From: Clostridiales bacterium
Lineage (GTDB): Bacteria; Bacillota; Clostridia; Peptostreptococcales; Anaerovoracaceae
Direction: 5' to 3'
DNA: 64,000 nt
Assembly: GCA_012513435.1 (NCBI GenBank)
Contig: JAAZCE010000022.1
Span: forward strand, 1 to 64,000
The position numbers and the translations under genes were made by a program. The number at the start of each line of letters is the position of its first letter. Positions within the stretch are counted from its first letter, which is position 1. The notes below the pieces were generated by a model. That model was not told where the DNA came from, did no database searches, and saw only the letters and a program-made list of their open reading frames with translations. Of this stretch, positions 1 to 9,050 are shown one piece after another.

Positions 1-402
1 ATCTGTTACATCTGAGATGAACCCTTCGCTACATTCAAATCCATAGATTTCCTCTATCTGTTCAGATATCTGCCTTGTTGTAAGACCTCTAGCATACATA
101 CTGATAATCTTACTGTCTATGTCAGAGATATCTTTTTGACGCTTTTTAACTACCTGTGGTTCTAAAGTGCTCCGGCGATCCTGTGGAACGTCAAATTCCA
201 TTTCACCGTAAGTGCCCCTGACATTCTTTTTCTTTGTACCATTACGGTAATTGTCACTATCACTTCGTTCGTAGCTTTCATAGCCCAGAAGGTCTTTAAG
301 AGCTTCCTGAATGTCATATTCATCAATTAAAGCTGTGATGATATTCTTCTTGTTTTCTGTCAGCGGTTTAACTTTGTAAACATCTTTTTTCTTCTTTGCC
401 AG
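1..402 (-). CDS. IS256-family transposase, N-terminal part (cut by window edge)
   Basis: The reverse strand reads without a stop from the left edge up to this point. It gives the N-terminus typical of IS256/Mutator transposases: a Lys-rich start, then DVYKVKPLTE, a stretch ending ALIDEYDIQEALKDLLG, then YGEMEFDVPQDR and ARGLTTRQISEQIEEIYG. About 134 residues are visible; the DDE catalytic part lies to the left of the window. No ATG, GTG or TTG fits the usual family start. The codon where ATG is expected (400-402, followed by GCA AAG AAG) is CTG, and the open frame continues upstream into the element's end. The start is therefore uncertain: a CTG start, a mutated start, or a longer protein. 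The family is clear; whether the copy is active is not. Confidence 0.85.
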   Translation of the reverse strand, partial: MAKKKKDVYKVKPLTENKKNIITALIDEYDIQEALKDLLGYESYERSDSDNYRNGTKKKNVRGTYGEMEFDVPQDRRSTLEPQVVKKRQKDISDIDSKIISMYARGLTTRQISEQIEEIYGFECSEGFISDVTD

Positions 403-431
403 AGCCTGCCCCAGCGTAGGGAGGGTATAAA

Positions 432-475
432 AATATCCTCCTATGGTTACTTTGATTTTACCATAGAAGGATATT
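432..475. repeat. Imperfect hairpin at the end of the IS256-family element
   Basis: Arms 432-447 and 460-475 pair over 16 bp with one mismatch (440/467) around a 12-nt loop. On the transposase strand one arm contains AGGAGG, the only good ribosome-binding-site-like sequence upstream of the transposase. Read-through transcripts from outside could fold and hide it, as known for several insertion sequences. It could instead be a terminal-inverted-repeat palindrome or a terminator. The true outer end of the element and its target duplication cannot be placed with one end only. Confidence 0.55.
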
Positions 476-610
476 ACTTTTACAAATTTACAAACTTTTT
501 TTCATAGGCTCAAGTCTAACAAATCTATTTACAGAGATTTATTCACATACTCAACGCTTTTGCCGATTTTTTTGCAAATATAACTGTCAAAGACAGAATT
601 ATACTATTTT

Positions 611-1882
611 TTACTTTCCTCTAACCATTGATCTGATAGCATTAAGGGCACGATCAATATCACTCTGAGTACAGTATGGAGCCAGGCCAAGTCTTGCCAT
701 GCCACCTTTATCGAGAAGTCCCATCGCATTCATAATTTCAACAGCATAATAATCACCATGCCATGCATTGATGCCTCTTTCGCCAAGAACCTTTGTAACT
801 TCATCTGTTGTAAATCCATCTACTGTGAATACAACGGTCGGCGTTCTAGGCTGTCCTTCTGCCGGTCCATTTACATGAACACCAGGTATTTCTCTTAAAC
901 CAACACGAAGCTGTTTCGCAAGATCACTTTCATATGCATCAAAAGCTTCCATTCCGGCAACAATATTTTTTCTTCTACCTGAAAGACCCTTGAGCTTATC
1001 TTCAAAGCAGTCAACATATTTTTCACCAACAGATGCTATGAAATTAATAGCCTCTATTACACCTGCCTGGAGTTCATACTGAGGTGTACCCATGTGGAAC
1101 TTACGAGGACCTGTTGCAATATCCTCGCACATTACATTATAGAAATCAAACTTCTCAATTAATTCCTTCTTCATGTAAATTACGCCCACGTGAGGACCAA
1201 ACCATTTATATGCTGAGCAAATAAGTATATCAGTATCGATGTCTTTGACATCGATTGGGAAGTGTGCAGCGTAATGAACAGCATCAACAACTGTAATGGC
1301 ACCGACTTCGTGAGCCATCTTGATAAGCTTCTTAACATCTGTTACTGTCCCCAGTCCATTGGATGCCCAGTTTAAGGATACAAGTTTCGTATTCTTATTA
1401 AGCTTTGACTTGAAATCATCAAAATCGAGCTGCTGCGTTTCTGTGTTCAGCTTAGCAACCTTGACAATATGTCCGTCTTTTTGTAACTGCAACCAAGGAG
1501 CAATATTGCAACGGTGTTCCAATTCGTTTGTAAGAATCTCGTCGCCTTCCTTCATCTGTCTTGCAAAAGCATGAGAAAAGTTTGAATTGTTTTGAGTTGA
1601 TGAGCAATTGAAGCCTATTTCATCAGGTCCACATCCCAGAAAATCTGCACATGCTTCACGTGCTCCGTCTTCAACGATATCACAAAATTCACTTGCCTTA
1701 AAATTCCCTCCCTCATTTGCATTTTGCTCAACCATGTACTTCATGATTCTGTCTAATACTCTCTGAGGAAGCTGCGTTCCTCCAGGGCCGTCAAGATATG
1801 CTATTGGCGCTCCGCCAACTTCCAGTTTACATGCCGGGAACTGGTCTCTTACAAAATCAATGTCATATTCAAATTTTTTCAT
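611..1882 (-). CDS. Class V aminotransferase, cysteine-desulfurase-like protein
   Basis: A 423-residue PLP enzyme of the class V aminotransferase fold, closest in pattern to the cysteine-desulfurase-like (VC1184-type) subfamily. Visible features are the N-terminal YLDGPGGTQLP, the EFCDIVEDGARE helix, WASNGLGTVTDV, VVDAVHYAAHFPIDV, and the expected PLP-lysine region CSAYKWFGPHVG. The C-terminal domain holds GINAWHGDYYAVE and RLGLAPYCTQSDIDRAL. The start at 1882 is chosen because AAAGGAGAG lies 5 nt before that ATG; an upstream ATG would add seven residues but lacks a site. It lies downstream of metK on the same strand. True substrate (cysteine, selenocysteine or another amino acid) is unknown; the isc-type partner genes are absent here, so a housekeeping IscS role is not supported. 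Confidence 0.85.
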   Translation of the reverse strand: MKKFEYDIDFVRDQFPACKLEVGGAPIAYLDGPGGTQLPQRVLDRIMKYMVEQNANEGGNFKASEFCDIVEDGAREACADFLGCGPDEIGFNCSSTQNNSNFSHAFARQMKEGDEILTNELEHRCNIAPWLQLQKDGHIVKVAKLNTETQQLDFDDFKSKLNKNTKLVSLNWASNGLGTVTDVKKLIKMAHEVGAITVVDAVHYAAHFPIDVKDIDTDILICSAYKWFGPHVGVIYMKKELIEKFDFYNVMCEDIATGPRKFHMGTPQYELQAGVIEAINFIASVGEKYVDCFEDKLKGLSGRRKNIVAGMEAFDAYESDLAKQLRVGLREIPGVHVNGPAEGQPRTPTVVFTVDGFTTDEVTKVLGERGINAWHGDYYAVEIMNAMGLLDKGGMARLGLAPYCTQSDIDRALNAIRSMVRGK

Positions 1883-2005
1883 TATGTTCTCTCCTTTTAA
1901 CATGATAACTCGTTAATTATTATTATATGCTTCTATATAATTTTTTCAATTATTCGTATAACATATTCTAATGATTTGCTTTGTATTAATTACAAATTTG
2001 TTTTT

Positions 2006-3160
2006 TTAAATGCCAGATTGCAATGCTTTAACCTTGTCAAGCTTCTCCCACGGCAACTCAATGTCTGTTCTCCCAAAATGTCCATATGCTGCCGTCTGTT
2101 TATAAATAGGAGTTCTAAGATTAAGCGCATCAATTATTGCAGAAGGTCGCAAATCAAACTTATTATATACTAACTGCGCCATTCTTTCATCTGAAAATTC
2201 TCCAGTACCAAATGTATCAACCATAATTGATACCGGCTCGGCCATTCCGATGGCATAAGCAAGCTGAATTTCACATTTTCTGGCCAATTCTGCAGCAACA
2301 ATGTTTTTCGCAACCCACCTTGCTGCATACGATGCAGAACGGTCCACTTTTGTTGGATCTTTACCGGAAAATGCCCCTCCACCATGGCGTGCATAACCAC
2401 CATAAGTATCCACAATTATCTTTCTTCCTGTAAGTCCTGAATCTCCCTGAGGTCCTCCAATAATAAACTTCCCGGTAGGATTAACATAGTATTTTGTTTT
2501 TTCATCCAGCAGTTCCGGACTAACAATTGGTTTTATTACATGTTCAATAATATCCTTTTTTATTTGATCTTGAGATACATCTGGGTCATGTTGACATGAA
2601 ATTACCACAGTGTCCACTCTTTTTACTACATCGCCTTCGTGTTCAACAGTCACTTGAGTTTTTCCATCAGGCCTTAAATACCTTAATATGCCATTCTTCC
2701 TTACATCTGTTAATCTTTTGGCCAGTTTATTGGCCAATGCTATTGACATTGGCATATATTCGGAAGTTTCATTGCATGCAAATCCAAACATTAATCCCTG
2801 ATCTCCCGCTCCAATATCATTATTACTGTTAGTTTTTTCATCTACACCTAATGCTATATCTGGTGATTGCTCGTCAATTGAGGTTATTATTGCACATGTA
2901 TTGCCATCAAATCCATATTCTGCTTTGTCATATCCTATATCCAAGATTACCTTGCGAGCAATTTTGGGAATATCTATATAACAACTTGTTGTTATTTCAC
3001 CCATTATCATAGCATAGCCCGTATTTACGGTTGTTTCCGCGGCAATTCTCCCTCTTGCATCTCTAGATATAATTGCATCCACTATTGCATCGGATATCTG
3101 ATCACACATTTTGTCAGGATGACCTTCTGTCACCGATTCCGACGTAAACAATTTTTTCAT
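2006..3160 (-). CDS. metK: S-adenosylmethionine synthetase
   Basis: 384 residues, full length. MetK makes S-adenosylmethionine from methionine and ATP in the cytoplasm. Signature motifs are present: N-terminal [22 protein letters not shown], the ATP-binding hexapeptide region [12 protein letters not shown], and the phosphate-binding [17 protein letters not shown] near residue 260. The gene sits directly downstream of the radical-SAM enzyme gene kamA on the same strand, so cofactor supply and consumption are neighbours. The 250-base upstream gap shows a weak hairpin but no recognisable S-box (SAM-I) riboswitch core. A purine-rich AAAGGAG precedes the ATG. Confidence 0.97.
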   Translation of the reverse strand: MKKLFTSESVTEGHPDKMCDQISDAIVDAIISRDARGRIAAETTVNTGYAMIMGEITTSCYIDIPKIARKVILDIGYDKAEYGFDGNTCAIITSIDEQSPDIALGVDEKTNSNNDIGAGDQGLMFGFACNETSEYMPMSIALANKLAKRLTDVRKNGILRYLRPDGKTQVTVEHEGDVVKRVDTVVISCQHDPDVSQDQIKKDIIEHVIKPIVSPELLDEKTKYYVNPTGKFIIGGPQGDSGLTGRKIIVDTYGGYARHGGGAFSGKDPTKVDRSASYAARWVAKNIVAAELARKCEIQLAYAIGMAEPVSIMVDTFGTGEFSDERMAQLVYNKFDLRPSAIIDALNLRTPIYKQTAAYGHFGRTDIELPWEKLDKVKALQSGI

Positions 3161-3316
3161 TTTTTTCTCCTTTTCTCTGCAATGGTGCTACATAATTTCT
3201 TACAATTGATCCATTTAATTATATAAAGCTTTGCACTTACTCAGTAAAACTACCGGCGGTACGTCAGATATCATATCACAACCGAAAGCAATGATAATGA
3301 AAAACGTCTCTGATAT

Positions 3317-3352
3317 AGAAAAGAGAAATCAAATTTTATTAACCTGACTTCT
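3317..3352 (-). terminator. Weak hairpin downstream of kamA
   Basis: On the minus strand, arms 3345-3352 and 3324-3331 pair over 8 bp (one G-U) around a 13-nt AU-rich loop, followed by CTTTTCT. This may end kamA transcription before metK. The stem is AU-rich and the U-tract broken, so it is only a candidate. The rest of the 3161-3413 gap shows nothing recognisable. Confidence 0.3.
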
Positions 3353-3413
3353 CCTTTCTTAATAATTACCTAATGGCAATTAGAAATTGGCTGCTATATG
3401 TCCGCAATTACAA

Positions 3414-4706
3414 CTAGTCTTTCTTTTTTACTGCATCAATTTCTTTCTGTCTTTCTAATCTAAGCACGCCTTCCGGAGCGAGTACGATTGAGTCTCCCTC
3501 TTTCATGCCAATGCTTGCAACGCCCGAATACTTGAAATCATCCTTTGCCATGCAAGTTGAGCACTCGCACTTCTTGCCATCATAATCTTTTGGCTCAGTA
3601 TATGAAGTAATTGTTCCCTCATAGTTTCTGAGAATAATCTTATCTGGTGTCTGAGAAATAATATAGTCTGGCATAACAGGAGTTTTTCCTGCTCCACCTG
3701 TTGCATCAACAACAAATGTCGGAATACATATACCTGATGTATGACCTCTTAATGACTCAATAATCTGGATTCCAGCAGAAACCTTCGTTCTGAAATGTTC
3801 AATTCCCTGGGACAGATCACACTGGTAAATGTAGTACGGTCTAACTCTTATTTTTACCAGATCTTGTACTAATTGTCTCATAATATTAGGGCAATCATTT
3901 ACACCTCTGAGAAGAACTGACTGGTTTCCAAGAGGAATTCCGGCATCCGCCAATTTTCTACATGCCTCTGTTGATTCAGGTGTGATTTCATTAGGGTGAT
4001 TGAAATGAGTATTCAGCCAAATAGGATGATACTTCTTAAGCATATTAACCAAATCGTCAGTAATTCTCTGCGGCATAACAACAGGTGTTCTCGATCCGAT
4101 TCTGATTATTTCTACATGAGGAATATTTCTTAGCTCTTTGATTACATATTCAAGAGTATCATCGGATATTACTAATCCGTCTCCTCCCGATAGTAAAACG
4201 TCACGGATTACCGGAGTTCTACGGATATAATCAATGCCCTGATCAATTATTTCTCTTGATCTTGCTCCGTCTGTTTCGCCAACAACCCTTCTTCTTGTGC
4301 AGTGTCTGCAGTACATTGAGCACTGATCAGTCATCAAGAAAAGAACTCTGTCAGGATACTTATGAGTAAGTCCAGGTGTTGGTGAGCTTGCATCTTCGCC
4401 AAGAGGGTCTGTCATATCGGCTTCACTCTGGTGAGTTTCTTGAATTCTAGGAATTGCCTGTAATCTTACCGGACAATTTGAATCATCCGGATCCATAAGT
4501 GATGCATAATAAGGAGTTATTCCCATTCTGAACGTTTCGATTACTTTCGAAATTTCCTGTTCTTCCTTTTCAGTAAGATTGATAACCTCTTTCAACTGTT
4601 CTACTGTTGTAATACGATTAGCCATTTGCCAATGCCAATCATTCCATTGCTCTTCAGTAACGTCTTTCCACGCTCTGATTTCCTTATAATTTCTCTGTGC
4701 CATAGC
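3414..4706 (-). CDS. kamA: Lysine 2,3-aminomutase (radical SAM)
   Basis: 429 residues from the chosen start (AGGAAAG a few bases upstream; an ATG seven codons earlier lacks a site). The enzyme interconverts L-lysine and L-beta-lysine, first step of clostridial lysine fermentation or of beta-lysine osmolyte synthesis. The radical-SAM cluster motif CSMYCRHC lies near residue 127. The PLP-lysine region is DATGGAGKTPV. Two acidic residues that in characterised lysine aminomutases bind the substrate's distal amino group appear conserved: D in QCDLSQGIEHFR and D seven residues before the PLP lysine. This favours lysine over glutamate as substrate. C-terminal CECSTC could be metal ligands. It forms an apparent operon with the upstream antiporter (46-nt gap). 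Other lysine-fermentation genes (kamDE, kdd, kce) and ablB are absent from the window. Confidence 0.93.
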   Translation of the reverse strand, partial: AMAQRNYKEIRAWKDVTEEQWNDWHWQMANRITTVEQLKEVINLTEKEEQEISKVIETFRMGITPYYASLMDPDDSNCPVRLQAIPRIQETHQSEADMTDPLGEDASSPTPGLTHKYPDRVLFLMTDQCSMYCRHCTRRRVVGETDGARSREIIDQGIDYIRRTPVIRDVLLSGGDGLVISDDTLEYVIKELRNIPHVEIIRIGSRTPVVMPQRITDDLVNMLKKYHPIWLNTHFNHPNEITPESTEACRKLADAGIPLGNQSVLLRGVNDCPNIMRQLVQDLVKIRVRPYYIYQCDLSQGIEHFRTKVSAGIQIIESLRGHTSGICIPTFVVDATGGAGKTPVMPDYIISQTPDKIILRNYEGTITSYTEPKDYDGKKCECSTCMAKDDFKYSGVASIGMKEGDSIVLAPEGVLRLERQKEIDAVKKKD

Positions 4707-4752
4707 TTTCCTTTCATAAATCAATTTTCATACATTGGAAATATAAATTTTG

Positions 4753-6138
4753 TTATGCCATTATAAACCCGAATACTAGGAATAGTATAACAGCTATTCC
4801 AGCTGAAATCACGGCGTATGGTATTTGTGATAACGCATGGTCCATATTAGTAATTTTTGATGCCTGCGATGACAATACAGTTGCATCTGCATAGAAGCAC
4901 GCATGTGAACCAAATGAAGCTGCTGCAACGAGAGAGCCCAGAACCAGAATCGGAGAAGCTCCACTTGCAAATGCCAGTGGCATCAAGATTGGAACTGCGA
5001 TTGCAGGAACACCCCAGCTACTTCCTGTTACGAATGCCATGAATGCAACAACTACGAAAGTGATTGCCGGCAGTAACTGTGGAGTACAATAAGGAACTGC
5101 TGCATTTACTACGAACTGTGGCATCTGAATCAGGTTCATAGAATCTCTAACCATGTAACATCCTACCAGGATAATCATTACCGGCAGCATGTTGTTTATT
5201 CCTACCTGAAGAGCATCACAGAAGTCACTGAACTTCATTGACTTTGTAGGTATGTACATCAAGAACATTACCAGAAGTGTAATAAGTAATGATGAAACCA
5301 TATCTTCAGTTATAAGCATTGCTATAATAATTACTACCAATGGAACAAGGAAGTTTCTCATCTTTGGTTGCGATGTAGAATTTACATCTTCCTCTGTTGC
5401 GTTGATTAAATTCAGTCTAGCAGAATCGTCTGACCAAAGCTGTCCTGTTTCTTGAACTCTCTTGAAAGCCTTTTTCATGGGTCCAATTTTTGGAACGATA
5501 CCAAGTGCTACTGCAGGAACCATAAATACTGTAACCCATGAATAGAACATGAATGGAATTGCATGTATGTATGCATCCATGCCTGATGCGTAAGTTGCAA
5601 CGCCTGCTATATCAAATTCTGTACCAGCGAGGTCTGCATAGAAGATTGCCCATGTTGACAGTGGAATCAGAACGCAAACAGGTGCGCCGGTTGAGTCTAA
5701 CAAGTAAGCAAAAAATTCTCTTGGTGTCTTGTGCTTGTCTGCAAGCGGCATCATTGCCGATGAAACTGTCAGAATGTTAAGAAAATCATCTAAAAATACA
5801 ATAATTCCAAGTACCCAGGCTGCAACAAGCGATTTCTTCTGTGTGTTAGCCCAACGTGACAGGAAGTTCGCAAAGCCTATCGTTCCTTTTGATCTTTCGA
5901 GCAAAACTACGAAATATCCAAACAGTGCGAATGCCACGAATATCCAGATTTCATCAGAAATAACTGATTGAACCAATTCAACTGTTGGCGTGAAAAATTT
6001 TGTTTTGTAATACATTATCATCGCAACAATCGATCCAAGAAATAGTGCCGCGAAAGTTCTTTTAGTTACAAGTGCAAAAACAAGAATTACGGCAACAGGT
6101 AATAGACATAAAATTCCAAAATTTACTGTCTCTTCCAT
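4753..6138 (-). CDS. NhaC-family Na+/H+ antiporter-like transporter
   Basis: 461 residues with about 11-12 hydrophobic segments spread over the whole length; an integral membrane carrier of the NhaC/ArsB-NhaD-like superfamily. Visible conserved stretches are FALFGYFVVLLERSKG, VFLDDFLNILTVSSAMMPL with its acidic pair inside a membrane segment, VLIPLSTWAIFYADLAG, and TGSSWGVPAIAVPI near the C-terminus. The gene lies 46 nt upstream of kamA. My inference is sodium- or proton-coupled movement of lysine or beta-lysine, a pairing seen in other anaerobes; substrate cannot be read from sequence. A GAAGGAATGG-type purine stretch precedes the start. A perfect palindrome lies about 90 nt upstream of its ATG. 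Confidence 0.75.
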   Translation of the reverse strand: MEETVNFGILCLLPVAVILVFALVTKRTFAALFLGSIVAMIMYYKTKFFTPTVELVQSVISDEIWIFVAFALFGYFVVLLERSKGTIGFANFLSRWANTQKKSLVAAWVLGIIVFLDDFLNILTVSSAMMPLADKHKTPREFFAYLLDSTGAPVCVLIPLSTWAIFYADLAGTEFDIAGVATYASGMDAYIHAIPFMFYSWVTVFMVPAVALGIVPKIGPMKKAFKRVQETGQLWSDDSARLNLINATEEDVNSTSQPKMRNFLVPLVVIIIAMLITEDMVSSLLITLLVMFLMYIPTKSMKFSDFCDALQVGINNMLPVMIILVGCYMVRDSMNLIQMPQFVVNAAVPYCTPQLLPAITFVVVAFMAFVTGSSWGVPAIAVPILMPLAFASGASPILVLGSLVAAASFGSHACFYADATVLSSQASKITNMDHALSQIPYAVISAGIAVILFLVFGFIMA

Positions 6139-6226
6139 TCCTTCACTTCCTTTCCATAAATAATAACACGCAAAATTAACTTTTATTTATTAACTTTACA
6201 CTTTTTTTGTAGATTTACAATTGTTT

Positions 6227-6254
6227 CAAATCTAAGGTTATAATCTTAGATTTG
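6227..6254. promoter_or_regulatory. Perfect 10-bp inverted repeat upstream of the NhaC-kamA pair
   Basis: CAAATCTAAG (6227-6236) and its exact complement (6245-6254) flank an 8-nt spacer in the 210-bp gap between lysO and the antiporter gene. No U-tract follows on either strand, which argues against a terminator and for an operator for a dimeric regulator, or an mRNA leader hairpin. A related TAGATTTACAATTG lies just beside it. Confidence 0.5.
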
Positions 6255-6348
6255 TAATTTTTACAAATAATTTTTTCATTTTTCTGCATTTTCGGAAATA
6301 AAAAACTGTTACTTTGATGATTGTAACGGTTAAAAAACGATTAAGAAT

Positions 6349-7287
6349 CTAGGAAAAAATATTGGTAAGGATGGGCAATAGAATAGGAACAACAAAGGTT
6401 AATACTGTTCCTGTTAGTAAAGTAACAAGGCCAAGCTGAGGGCCAACGAATTTTGTAACCGGCGCAAGCATAGTATCCATATCTCCTGCTGCACCTCCCG
6501 CAATTGGACAGCCTTTACTAATTTTTACCAGAATCGGCATTGTAAAAATCGTAATAAACTCACGCAAGACATTTACAATAAAACCGTATGTACCATATGC
6601 CAACCCGTAAGTCTGTGACATATACGCTCCGGTAAGGCTATAAAAACTCATTCCGCCTGCTGATATCACGGAGATATGCATAGGAACGTCCAAAAACAGT
6701 GGCGGTATTATTCCTCCGATAATACTCCCGCAGAATACGGCAAAAGGAAGCCATAGAATTCTAAATCCAAGAGCTTTTATGTAACTGAATACTTCCTTAT
6801 TCGCACCTTGTGATACACCTACACAAATATATAGAATAATAAGGAACACTGTAAAAGCCTTATCTATTAAGGACGAAGAAATGCTATTCCTTAAAAAGAC
6901 TCCTCCCACTAAACCTAAGATCAGACTTGCTGGCAATATCCAGATCATACTATTGCCGTTTCCCTCTTGCGTTTCTTCATCCTTCTCAGATGATGCTTTC
7001 AATTCTTGTTCATATTTACCAAGAGGAAGAACTGTTTTTTCACATATCACAGTAAACAGCATGCTGAAAAAAAGAACCGATATCGCTATTACAACGCAGT
7101 TGAAGCCTATTTTGGGGAATTCGTTCATAATACTCTTATCAATACCAATTCCAATTCCAATACAAACCATCATTAATGTCAATGAAACAGTTGCAACAGT
7201 ATCAAATGCTTTTAGTAACTCTTTTCTTTTTATCGCAAAACCCATAACGATGCCAGTCCCTAAGCATACAAAGGGTAATATACTCAT
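6349..7287 (-). CDS. lysO: Lysine exporter LysO family protein
   Basis: 312 residues, about eight hydrophobic segments. It matches the LysO (YbjE, DUF340) lysine exporter family. The N-terminal half has the repeated TVATVSLTLMMVCIGIGIGI. A hydrophilic, acidic loop (about 95-115) separates the halves. The C-terminal half contains GGIIPPLFLDVPMHISVISA, GMSFYSLTGAYMSQTYGL and GAAGDMDTMLAPVTKFVG, which carries the conserved acidic residues. It begins 20 nt after the EamA-transporter stop, with AAAGGAG 9 nt before the ATG, so the two are probably one transcript. Together with kamA this suggests handling of excess lysine or thialysine-like compounds. Family assignment good, direction and substrate from family knowledge. 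Confidence 0.82.
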   Translation of the reverse strand: MSILPFVCLGTGIVMGFAIKRKELLKAFDTVATVSLTLMMVCIGIGIGIDKSIMNEFPKIGFNCVVIAISVLFFSMLFTVICEKTVLPLGKYEQELKASSEKDEETQEGNGNSMIWILPASLILGLVGGVFLRNSISSSLIDKAFTVFLIILYICVGVSQGANKEVFSYIKALGFRILWLPFAVFCGSIIGGIIPPLFLDVPMHISVISAGGMSFYSLTGAYMSQTYGLAYGTYGFIVNVLREFITIFTMPILVKISKGCPIAGGAAGDMDTMLAPVTKFVGPQLGLVTLLTGTVLTFVVPILLPILTNIFS

Positions 7288-7307
7288 AAACTTTGGCTCC
7301 TTTCGAG

Positions 7308-8282
7308 CTATAAATCACTTTTCTCTAAGGCCTTCTTTTCTTCTCGTTCTTTTCTTGTTGGAGTTTGTACTATTAATATTGCAATAAACATTAACGCGCA
7401 TCCAAGGTATTCTCTTGTCGAAAGGCTATCATGCATAAAAATATATCCAAAGATTGCTCCAAATACAGATTCCATGCTTAGTATTATTGATGCGGTTACA
7501 GGACTTGCATATTTTTGTCCAAGCCCCTGGAAGGTAGCAGCTCCAGCTGTTGACAATATTCCCACATACAGAATGGAAGGTACTGTACTCATAAATCCGT
7601 TCATATCCACATCTACGTTAAACAGACCGTCAAGGAAAGGTGATGCCAGTATACTCATCGTTCCGGATATTAGAAACTGCATTGCAATAATCTTCATTAC
7701 CATTATTTTTTTAACGTATTTATCTAACACAATGATTTGCAGCCCCCAGAAAAATGCTCCGACAAATACAATGAAATCACCAAATCCTATAGTGAAGTCC
7801 TCTGTAATACATAAGAGATACATACCTACAGTTGCAAGAGCAACACCTATCCATGTATTTTTTCCCATCTTATGCTTAAGGAATATCCCCATTAATGGCA
7901 CAAGAACTATGTACAATGTCGTAACAAATGCTGTTTTGGATGCTGTCGTGTATACGAGTCCAATTTGCTGAGTATTTGCAGCAAAGAACATAATAATGCC
8001 ACACGCTACACCACTCTTGAGCAGGAGTCTTCTATATTCTTCTTTCTCAATAATCCTTCCATTTTCGTCTAGAGGCTCTCCTCCGACAATCTTCTGTAAT
8101 GCTGGATACCTTTGCGATATTGCAATCAGAATCAAAAGGCTTAATGTTCCAAGATACATTCTGATTCCATTATACATAAACGGGGGCATATACTCTGTAA
8201 TGGATCCTTGCGCAACAAAGGCGAACCCCCATATTATTGCTGTTAAAAATAAAAAGGCGTTTCCTTGAATTTTTTTACTCAT
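7308..8282 (-). CDS. EamA-family drug/metabolite transporter
   Basis: 324 residues with ten predicted membrane spans in two EamA repeats: first repeat starting FLFLTAIIWGFAFVAQG, second from FGDFIVFVGAFFWGLQIIVLD, ending with ILSMESVFGAIFGYIF, a typical EamA C-terminal signature. The family exports amino acids and other small metabolites; no specific substrate can be assigned. It is the first gene of a likely two-gene unit with lysO. No good ribosome-binding site is seen before the ATG; instead a perfect 8-bp hairpin ends 11 nt before it, so translation may be poor or regulated. The start is kept because the first membrane span begins soon after it. Confidence 0.85.
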   Translation of the reverse strand: MSKKIQGNAFLFLTAIIWGFAFVAQGSITEYMPPFMYNGIRMYLGTLSLLILIAISQRYPALQKIVGGEPLDENGRIIEKEEYRRLLLKSGVACGIIMFFAANTQQIGLVYTTASKTAFVTTLYIVLVPLMGIFLKHKMGKNTWIGVALATVGMYLLCITEDFTIGFGDFIVFVGAFFWGLQIIVLDKYVKKIMVMKIIAMQFLISGTMSILASPFLDGLFNVDVDMNGFMSTVPSILYVGILSTAGAATFQGLGQKYASPVTASIILSMESVFGAIFGYIFMHDSLSTREYLGCALMFIAILIVQTPTRKEREEKKALEKSDL

Positions 8283-8292
8283 ACTTATGTAC

Positions 8293-8314
8293 GGTTATAT
8301 TCCGCTATATAACC
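8293..8314. promoter_or_regulatory. Perfect 8-bp inverted repeat next to the EamA start codon
   Basis: GGTTATAT (8293-8300) and its exact complement (8307-8314) flank a 6-nt loop. The hairpin ends 10 nt before the EamA ATG, where the ribosome-binding site should be. It may be an operator or an RNA hairpin limiting initiation. The rest of the 8283-8575 gap shows no gene or recognised element. Confidence 0.45.
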
Positions 8315-8575
8315 AATACTCCTTTCTATAGGCTAAACGTGAATGGTTGTATTCTGGCATATTATATTTGGACTGTCAACAGATAATATTCCCTCTTTAA
8401 GAAAAGGGACATTATTGCTTTTTGTCAAACACTATCGCGTTAAGAATATCATTATGTTGCATTATTGTCAAAGCTGCCAACCCTCATACTGAACAATACC
8501 AAAAAGGTTTCCAGATAAATTTGTAGTCTCAACGTATTCTGACAAGCAATCACCTTTTAGAAATTTTGTATCAAT

Positions 8576-9037
8576 TCATACATAATGTTTTTCTAAAAAT
8601 TCCACAAGGGCTTCGCAGCCTTCTGCTATATCATCGTAGGTTACGTCAAAATTCCCTGTATACCAAGGATCTGCAATATCCCTGGGGTTAGTCGAATAGT
8701 CTAGGAGCTTCTGTATCTTTTTCTCGCAGTCATCTGAGAATATCCTTTTAACATTTCTCATGTTATTCTCATCCATCAATATAAACAGGTCATACTTGTC
8801 ATAATCACTTTTACGAATTTGCCATGCACGCCTGTCCTCTACTGCTATTCCCATTGAGTTCAGTTTGCCTATGGTCCCGTGGTGGACATTGTTCCCTAGC
8901 TCCTCTGTGCTGGTTGCGGCAGAAGCCACTTCGTATTTATGCTCTATGCCCTTTTTTCGCAGCATATCTTTAAAAACAAACTCTGCCATGGGCGATCTGC
9001 ATATATTGCCATGGCAGATGAATAGTATTTTTGTCAT
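8576..9037 (-). CDS. Low-molecular-weight protein-tyrosine phosphatase
   Basis: 153 residues. The N-terminal P-loop FICHGNICRSPMAEF fits the C-X5-R-S active site of the LMW-PTP/ArsC-like fold. The general-acid region DIADPWYTGNFDVTYDDI sits near residue 120 as in the family, and LDYS-region tyrosines precede it. The cytoplasmic enzyme removes phosphate from phosphotyrosine or phosphoarginine (YwlE) proteins. Start chosen at 9037 (AGGAGG nine bases upstream); the longer open frame adds 18 unrelated residues. It lies 13 nt after the DUF4143 ATPase stop, so the two are probably co-transcribed, though no functional link is known. In many Firmicutes a ywlE sits beside sua5/rpiB; here that locus lacks it. 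Confidence 0.92.
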   Translation of the reverse strand: MTKILFICHGNICRSPMAEFVFKDMLRKKGIEHKYEVASAATSTEELGNNVHHGTIGKLNSMGIAVEDRRAWQIRKSDYDKYDLFILMDENNMRNVKRIFSDDCEKKIQKLLDYSTNPRDIADPWYTGNFDVTYDDIAEGCEALVEFLEKHYV

Positions 9038-9050
9038 TTTGCCATACCTC

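Noticed and set aside
3161-3413. Possible SAM riboswitch before metK
   Set aside because: None of the conserved S-box core sequences or its typical long stem P1 could be found; only a weak AU-rich hairpin is present.
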